Positions 60,201-64,000 of a stretch of 64,000 bases of DNA are shown one piece after another. The notes below the pieces were generated by a model. It had not been told where the DNA came from and searched no databases. It saw nothing but the letters and a program-made list of their open reading frames with translations. A program made the position numbers and the translations under genes. Position 1 is the first letter of the stretch, and the number at the start of each line of letters is the position of its first letter. Origin of the DNA: Xenopus tropicalis (Eukaryota; Chordata; Amphibia; Anura; Pipidae); the NCBI RefSeq assembly GCF_000004195.4, contig NC_030683.2, positions 3,881,133-3,945,132 of the forward strand, read 5' to 3'.

Positions 60201-63026
60201 CCATTGGGGTTGCCCAAACACGGGCAGATAAGCTGCCGAATCGCTCTGAAGGACCAGTTGTAACTGTCTGTACTTTCCTAAATATTCCGAAAAATAAAAG
60301 TCTGGGTTCAGCCCTGCCCCATGCTATTGTCTTTGTGTCAAAATAAATGTAATCCAGGGATATGTTGTGACTTTTATAGAAACAACATTAATGATGAATA
60401 TACTGTGTGTGGCTGCGCTGACCCCTACCCCTGGAATGTGTGTGACATGACGCTGTTTCCTACATGCTATTTATGCCTGTGTCTGCTCTGACATCACGAG
60501 AGGGGCAATTTGCATGGGAATGTGGCCGGCAGGTTGGGGCAGGTAGGGGAGGAGAAGAAAGCAAAATAGGGAGTTTGGATCTAGGGGATTCCTTCCTTTC
60601 TGCACTGCAGCCTTTCCTTACTCTGGCTTTGCATTAGCACTATTTATTAACCTTATTTAAAGGAGAAGCTAACCTATTGTTTCTCCTACTCCCATGTAAC
60701 TGGAGGAGTCCCAAGCCGGACTTGGATTTCTTACTATTGAGTGCTATTCTGATACCTACTGGGAGATGCTATCTTGCTCCCTTCCCATTGTTCTGCTGAT
60801 CGGCTGCTGGGGGTGAGGGGGGGTAATCACTCCAACTTGCAGCGCAGCAGTAAAGTGTGCCTGAGTCTGAGCTTTCAGAAGGAGCCAGCGCTACACATTA
60901 GAACTGCTTTCAGCTAACCTATTGTTTCTCCTACTCCCATGTAACTGGAGGAGTCCCAAGCCGGACTTGGATTTCTTACTATTGAGTGCTATTCTGATAC
61001 CTACTGGGAGCTGCTATCTTGCTCCCTTCCCATTGTTCTGCTGATCGGCTGCTGGGGGTGAGGGGGGGGGATATCCCTCCAACTTGCAGCGCAGCAGTAA
61101 AGTGTGCCTGAGTCTGAGCTTTCAGCCAGCGCTACACATTAGAACAGCTTTCAGCTAACCTATTGTTTCTCCTACTCCCATGTAACTGGAGGAGTCCCAA
61201 GCCGGACTTGGATTTCTTACTATTGAGTGCTATTCTGATACCTACTGGGAGCTGCTATCTTGGACAATAATAGTCTTGGACTGGGATTCAGAATAGGCCT
61301 TGGTATGGCAAGTACTCAGAGGCCCAAACAGCTCCCCCCCCCCAGCAGGCCAATAAATAGTGAATGTCTGTTGTATCTTATCTTACTGCAGCCCTTCTGG
61401 CATTTGCCAGAACCCACAGATTGCCAGTCTGGGCCTGTATAATATCCAGAAGTTGTGGTTTGCTGCTGCAAACAACAACTTTGTAACATTGTTTATGTAA
61501 GGGGAATTATGCATAATTTTGACACAGTGGTTCCAGGTGCAGGCAAGAAACATGGCTAATGCCAGCATAGGGGCTCGTCAGCATTGGGTGGCATCAGCCT
61601 TATGCCTGTATATTATATTCCCAATGGCTCCTCACTGCTCCAGAATCTCATTCTTCCTGTTTCACAACAGATTCCATATTGGACAAAGCTGCAAATCCAG
61701 AAGAAACTTCCACAGAGCTTCCACCAACCCTGAAAGTAGTGTCGGTATCTGCTGGCGATATTTTCAATGCAGTGATCACAGATATCCAGACCCCAAGCAG
61801 GTTCTTCTGCCAGCAGTTGCAAAATGGACGTAGGTGTCACCCCTCATGTGTTTAGTGCAATTCTATTTTTTCTTTTTTAGTTTCTGTTTTTATACATTCC
61901 ATTTTAAACTAGGGAGGTCGCTTAAAGAGCGCATCTTATACCGATATGTTCACTTTAGGTGGTTACAACAGCAGGCATAGGTGCCGTCGTACCATGGGCC
62001 ACATTAACGAGCCAAAGTGGTCCCTGATCTGACGCCAAATTTAGGGCCTCGGGGGCAGCCATTCCTGCACCGGTACAGCTGGGGTGTTTGCTACAGAAAC
62101 CCTACTATAGTTTATATAAATACCCCGCTGTGTAGCCCCGGGGGCAGCCGTTCCTGCACTGGTACAGCTGGGGTGTTTGCTACAGAAACCCTACTATAGT
62201 TTATATAAATACCCCGCTGTGTAGCCCCGGGGGCAGCCATTCCTGCACTGGTACAGCTGGGGTGTTTGCTACAGAAACCCTACTATAGTTTATATAAATA
62301 CCCCGCTGTGTAGCCCCGGGGGCAGCCATTCCTGCACTGGTACAGCTGGGGTGTTTGCTACAGAAACCCTACTATAGTTTATATAAATACCCCGCTGTGT
62401 AGCCCCGGGGGCAGCCGTTCCTGCACTGGTACAGCTGGGGTGTTTGCTACAGAAACCCTACTATAGTTTATATAAATACCCCGCTGTGTAGCCCCGGGGG
62501 CAGCCATTCAGGCTGGAGAAAAGGCACAGGTTATATAACAGATAAGCTCTGTAGAATATAGTGGGGCTTTATCTGCTATGTAACCTGTGCCTTTTCTCCT
62601 TTGAATGGAGCTGAACTGATGTAAATAGTTGGTATATAGTTGAAGGACTTGTTATTTATAGCGGCTCAGTTTTTGTGTTAGCTTACAGATCGGCCCATGG
62701 GCCAAACAAATGGCTATTTGAGCAGTTAGGCCATACATGGTTCTAACCAGATACCATTGTTCCTCCGTTTGGGCAGATGCCCCAAATTAGCAGCAATGAA
62801 AGGAAGCGAGACAGAGCCAAGGCTCATCCACAACGATTTGACTAAAGATAAAGAATGTATGAGATGTATTTTGACTAACCGCCCTGCCGGCTTTCACCCA
62901 AATCTTACCGTTTTACAGAGCAACTGGCAGAGTTAATGGAGAGCATGGAAAAGCATTACAAAACAGCACCCGTCAGTCCAGGATTTTCTCCAATTGCCGG
63001 GGAGATTTGTTCTGCTCTATTTACAG
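51248..63026 (+). CDS. tdrd1: tdrd1, eleven exons: MYND finger, Tudor 1, start of Tudor 2
   Basis: Tudor-domain protein of the germline nuage. In animals it binds symmetrically dimethylated arginines on PIWI proteins and takes part in piRNA production and transposon silencing. Eleven exons with GT-AG borders join in phase to about 440 codons: a linker; a MYND zinc finger (CNHCGLYG, CSQC, YYCSADCQ, H..C); a linker ending in KKIMFSDLQ; a complete extended Tudor domain with VLYLDYGN; a second linker; and the first part of Tudor 2 (TDIQTPSRFFCQQLQNG). The order and sequence match vertebrate TDRD1. Human TDRD1 has about 120 residues before this point, so N-terminal exon(s) are missing; three more domains or parts lie to the right. 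The gene is head-to-head with ccdc186 as in human. An ATG at 51377 could be an internal start, but the frame is open upstream into the preceding exon. Confidence 0.95.
51368..51521 (+). CDS. tdrd1: tdrd1 exon b, first MYND cysteine pair
   Basis: Acceptor TAATTTTAG, donor ATG|GTAAATG. Ser-rich linker, then a conserved stretch ending in TSCNHCGLYG, the first Cys-x2-Cys of the MYND finger. Confidence 0.93.
51872..52150. repeat. 104-bp tandem, 2.7 copies, tdrd1 intron
   Basis: GTGCCATAGTGTTTCCC recurs at 51874, 51978 and 52082. Units differ by a handful of substitutions. Confidence 0.95.
52155..52655. repeat. 135-bp tandem, 3.7 copies, tdrd1 intron
   Basis: CATAACAAGGTTACAG recurs at 52167, 52302, 52437 and 52572 (135-bp period) with almost no divergence. 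It is directly adjacent to the 104-bp array but unrelated in sequence. Confidence 0.95.
52790..52892 (+). CDS. tdrd1: tdrd1 exon c, rest of MYND finger
   Basis: Acceptor GTGTGACAG, donor GC|GTAAGT. Encodes CSQCRQAYYCSADCQRKDW, then HSIFC, completing the zinc ligands. Confidence 0.96.
53078..53138 (+). CDS. tdrd1: tdrd1 exon d (61 bp linker)
   Basis: Acceptor TTCATTTCAG, donor AGG|GTAAGG. Poorly conserved Gly-rich linker; phase agrees on both sides. Confidence 0.85.
53801..54128. mobile_element. Foldback MITE with TAA target duplication (GGCTAATGCCAGACGAGG ends)
   Basis: Left GGCTAATGCCAGACGAGGC and right GCCTCATCTGGCATCAGCC are inverted. Inside, the GTGCAGGCACATG/CATGTGCCTGCAC words alternate, so the arms fold into nested hairpins. 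Flanks are TAA (53798-53800, 54129-54131). A Harbinger-like assignment is inferred from the 3-bp TAA site. Confidence 0.82.
54132..54701. other. tdrd1 intron sequence with a poly-C tract
   Basis: A run of 14 C lies at about 54427-54440. Nothing else was recognised. Confidence 0.4.
54702..54809 (+). CDS. tdrd1: tdrd1 exon e, conserved MFSDLQ linker
   Basis: Acceptor GTCTCCTTAG, donor CAG|GTGTGC. Contains ELVKKIMFSDLQ, which corresponds to the conserved block before the first Tudor domain. Confidence 0.93.
55021..56095 (+). mobile_element. Family A MITE, copy 8, split by a hAT-like element
   Basis: The left half 55021-55299 (GGGGTGGTCCACCTTTATG, GGGGGTCACTGACCCCGGCAG, TTGCCTGGTTGTTAAGGT) and right half 56004-56095 (GACCCCAGCAACCAG, GAATGACCCCTTTAAG) are one element interrupted at GTTAAGGT. 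Confidence 0.82.
55300..56003. mobile_element. hAT-like element with 25-bp array and 8-bp target duplication
   Basis: The ends CATGGCCACCATCAG and CTGATGGCGGTCCTG are imperfect inverted repeats. Flanks are GTTAAGGT (55292-55299) and GTTTAGGT (56004-56011). It contains GCTGGCCAGGGCCCCCC repeats, then about 9 GGCTTCTTTGGGCTCCTCC units (25-bp period, 55554-55770). Because 25 is not a multiple of 3, all three frames read through the array on both strands. Confidence 0.83.
56096..56543. other. tdrd1 intron sequence, nothing recognised
   Basis: Ordinary intronic DNA before exon f; the short minus-strand frames are without support. Confidence 0.4.
56544..56729 (+). CDS. tdrd1: tdrd1 exon f, first half of Tudor 1
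   Basis: Acceptor TTGTTTTAG, donor CAG|GTAAAT, 62 codons in phase 0. GFVLDFLSPSKFNIQV to PAIGEVCVARYAQDQ is the SN-like N-terminal part and the first strands of the Tudor barrel. Confidence 0.95.
56863..57006 (+). CDS. tdrd1: tdrd1 exon g, Tudor 1 core
   Basis: Acceptor TCCTTTAACAG, donor TCT|GTAAGA, 48 codons. NWYRVMV and VLYLDYGNTE carry the aromatic and Asn residues of the methyl-arginine cage. Confidence 0.96.
57092..57263 (+). CDS. tdrd1: tdrd1 exon h, C-terminal Tudor 1
   Basis: Acceptor GGTTTCCACAG, donor TCAG|GTCAGT. AIKCFLANI and GWTPECLVDVRKLLLGKK are the C-terminal SN-like strands and helix. The open frame beyond 57263 is intronic and enters a family B MITE. Confidence 0.95.
57338..57535. 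mobile_element. Family B MITE, internally deleted copy
   Basis: TTCCCCATACACGGGCAG and TTAAGGTGTATGGGCGCCTTAA are the ends. The middle is shortened to GCTAATCGTTCAAACGATC and GTAGGTGGGGGATATC. Confidence 0.8.
57536..58455. other. tdrd1 intron sequence, nothing recognised
   Basis: A T tract of about 18 lies at 58147-58164. The rest shows no repeat ends or exon. Confidence 0.4.
58456..58545 (+). CDS. tdrd1: tdrd1 exon i, inter-Tudor linker
   Basis: Acceptor CCACTCCAG, donor CCG|GTAAGA. DRVGKYLLDKGYC closes the Tudor 1 unit and is followed by a charged linker. Confidence 0.9.
58655..58982 (-). mobile_element. Family A MITE, copy 9, 5' truncated
   Basis: CTGGTTGCTAGGGTCCAAG, GTGGCTGCCGGGGTCAGTGA and AAAAGGTAAGGTGAACCACC. 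The left terminus is missing. Confidence 0.78.
59068..59345. mobile_element. Family B MITE, copy at 59.1 kb (right end lost)
   Basis: Starts AAAGGTGGCCATATATGGGACG. It has CTGGCCTGCAATTGGGCAG and GATCCGCTCACTTGTCGACC but no terminal GTGTATGGCC. Confidence 0.72.
59346..60667. other. tdrd1 intron sequence with one degraded family B fragment
   Basis: The fragment at about 60100-60270 has CACGGGCAGATAAGCTGCCG and CCTGCCCGATCAAGATTTGG. The remainder has no recognised feature. Confidence 0.5.
60668..61262. repeat. Family D repeat, copy 3, tandemly duplicated
   Basis: The segment CTAACCTATTGTTTCTCC to GCTGATCGGCTGC appears 2.6 times with a period of about 240 bp, each copy followed by GCCTGAGTCTGAGC. 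Copies 1 and 2 of family D are single, so this is a local amplification of the middle of the element. Confidence 0.87.
61263..61670. other. tdrd1 intron sequence, nothing recognised
   Basis: Unique-looking sequence before exon j. Confidence 0.4.
61671..61829 (+). CDS. tdrd1: tdrd1 exon j, start of Tudor 2
   Basis: Acceptor TTCACAACAG, donor GAC|GTAGGT (weaker). Linker, then AGDIFNAVITDIQTPSRFFC.. as in TDRD1 Tudor 2. Confidence 0.94.
61905..62045. mobile_element. Family B MITE, degraded fragment
   Basis: GGCCACATTAACGAGCC and GTGGTCCCTGATCTGACG match the centre of family B; both termini are eroded. Confidence 0.55.
62046..62610. mobile_element. TTAA-MITE relative with an 89-bp tandem expansion
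   Basis: GGGGGCAGCCATTCCTGC recurs at 62051, 62140, 62229 and further, an 89-bp period over about 5 units. The unit (CAGCC, CTGGTACAGCTGGGG, TACTATAGTTTATATAAATAC, CCCGCTGTGTAGCCCC) is the inverted interior of the MITE at 37915-38348. The array continues into that family's central hairpin (AGGCACAGGTTATATAACAG to CTGTGCC). Confidence 0.82.
62611..62918. other. tdrd1 intron sequence, nothing recognised
   Basis: A family B-like CGGCCCATGGGCCAAAC word lies at about 62691-62707; otherwise unique. Confidence 0.4.
62919..63026 (+). CDS. tdrd1: tdrd1 exon k, Tudor 2 continued
   Basis: Acceptor CCGTTTTACAG (the phase requires AG at 62917-62918), donor CAG|GTAAAA. QLAELMESMEKHY to IAGEICSALFT; the next exon, with the Tudor 2 WYR core, lies beyond the window. 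Confidence 0.93.
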
Positions 63027-63085
63027 GTAAAAAGTCATGTTTGTTTTCTAAATATAGATACAAAATATATAAATTTAGCCAAGGA

Positions 63086-63087
<2 letters not shown>

Positions 63088-63146
<59 letters not shown>
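63088..63146. repeat. (AT)n microsatellite
   Basis: About 29 AT repeats just downstream of tdrd1 exon k. Confidence 0.95.
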
Positions 63147-63148
<2 letters not shown>

Positions 63149-63211
63149 TCCAAATATCGGCACTTACCAAACTAGTAGCCAATGTCCGGGGTGCTTACCA
63201 TAAATTCATAT

Positions 63212-63985
63212 ATAGGGCCTGATTCACTAAAGGGCGATAAAAATTATCGCACGCTTTTTCGCGTTAAAAAAACGCAAAATAATTTGCGCGCGATTCACCG
63301 TAGTATTATCGCATGCGGAAAATCGCCATTTTCGCATGCGGTATTTCTCGCACTAGTTTTACCGTTTTGCGTTAATTTCCGCGCTGAAAAGAATACGATC
63401 GCATGATTCACTATAACTTTTGCGCGCTAAATATCGCATTCGGCTATGCGAAAATTAACACCTACAGGCAGGCGAAAAATTATACAAAAGTACAGTAAAT
63501 GATTTTTTGCAATAAAATATGGACTTACAGTGTTATTTATTCAAGTCTGTGTTTCCCCTAGAGTGACGCAGCCGCCAGTTTGCAGCGAAATGTTCATTTT
63601 TAATACAGTAATTTTCTGCAAGTATTGGCGTGTATGGCTAACATGGCGTGCGTTCATTTGCGCGACTATTTCTATTTGGCTACAAGTGATGAAATGTTTC
63701 GCCAGGCATGGATTTGCAGAGAATTTTTGGACGTGCGTTGAATTTTTTTCGCGGCGGATTTTTTCATGCGTTTCTCAAAACAATCCGCCAATGGCAAAAC
63801 GCATGAAAAAATTTGCCACGCAAAAATTCACCGCACATCCAAAAATTGATACAAGTGTCAAAAAATAATAGTCACAGCAACAAATTTTTTGCCCGCACAA
63901 CATTTTTGCCGTTTCGTGGATCTTTCGAAAGATTTGCTAATTTTTCACTAAAGAAACCAGAACACATTTGCTCATCACTAGTGGC
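63212..63985. mobile_element. Probable non-autonomous element with CG-rich hairpins
   Basis: Begins GGGCCTGATTCACTAAAGGG. It is rich in GCGATAAAAATTATCGC and CGCATGCG palindromes, with an internal inverted repeat (TTTTTTCATGCG..CGCATGAAAAAA) at about 63755-63812. ACTAGTAGCCAATG at 63171 and CACTAGTGGCTACT at 63977 suggest the insertion bounds. No coding domain; the open frame at 63530-63868 follows the hairpin. Confidence 0.55.
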
Positions 63986-64000
63986 TACTATTTATAAGCA

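Overview
This window is vertebrate nuclear DNA, most likely from a frog of the genus Xenopus (tropicalis-like). Three things point there: large introns split conserved vertebrate exons; the ccdc186-tdrd1 head-to-head gene pair is the same neighbourhood as human 10q25.3; and the DNA is very rich in MITEs, DIRS, L2 and CR1 elements and minisatellites. The species is an inference; nothing here identifies it directly.

Two real host genes are visible and both are partial. On the minus strand, the first coding exon (9648-10241) and the next coding exon (7521-7647) of ccdc186 encode the N-terminal 236 codons of a Golgi coiled-coil protein. Its remaining exons should lie left of base 1. On the plus strand, eleven exons of tdrd1 (51248-63026) encode about 440 codons: a MYND zinc finger, a complete first Tudor domain and the start of a second. 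The rest of the gene lies right of the window and its most N-terminal exon(s) were not found. Two CpG-rich, motif-bearing stretches fit the divergent promoters: 25200-25460 (CRE, CCAAT, YY1; minus-directed, ccdc186) and 28940-29080 (NRF1-, E2F/CCAAT- and ETS-like; plus-directed, tdrd1).

Everything else is repeats. Region by region: 1-7 kb, a 33/27-bp minisatellite, a 112-bp tandem array, (AT)n and MITEs. 7-18.6 kb, ccdc186 exons 2-3 (counting a non-coding first exon) between many MITEs, including two Harbinger-like foldbacks. 18.6-25.1 kb, a roughly 6.5 kb array of a 28-30 bp unit, inferred to lie in ccdc186 intron 1. 25.2-29.1 kb, the bidirectional intergenic region. 29.4-30.7 kb, a 41-bp array. 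30.7-34.5 kb, MITEs and a CR1 tail. 34.5-46.1 kb, a deep nest: a TA-flanked MITE with an internal 112-bp array was hit by a MITE with 10-bp target duplications and by a 9.5 kb DIRS tyrosine-recombinase retrotransposon. The DIRS was hit by an L2 LINE, which was hit by a TTAA MITE. 46-64 kb, tdrd1 exons interleaved with MITEs, tandem arrays and hAT-like elements.

The most notable things are the nested retroelement locus with a complete DIRS end structure, a short-TIR element family supported by two perfect but different 10-bp target duplications, repeated independent tandem amplification inside MITEs, and the very large minisatellite. tdrd1 is a piRNA-pathway gene that helps silence transposons, yet it lies in a transposon-dense locus; I draw no causal link from that. 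I did not find a convincing undescribed protein-coding system.
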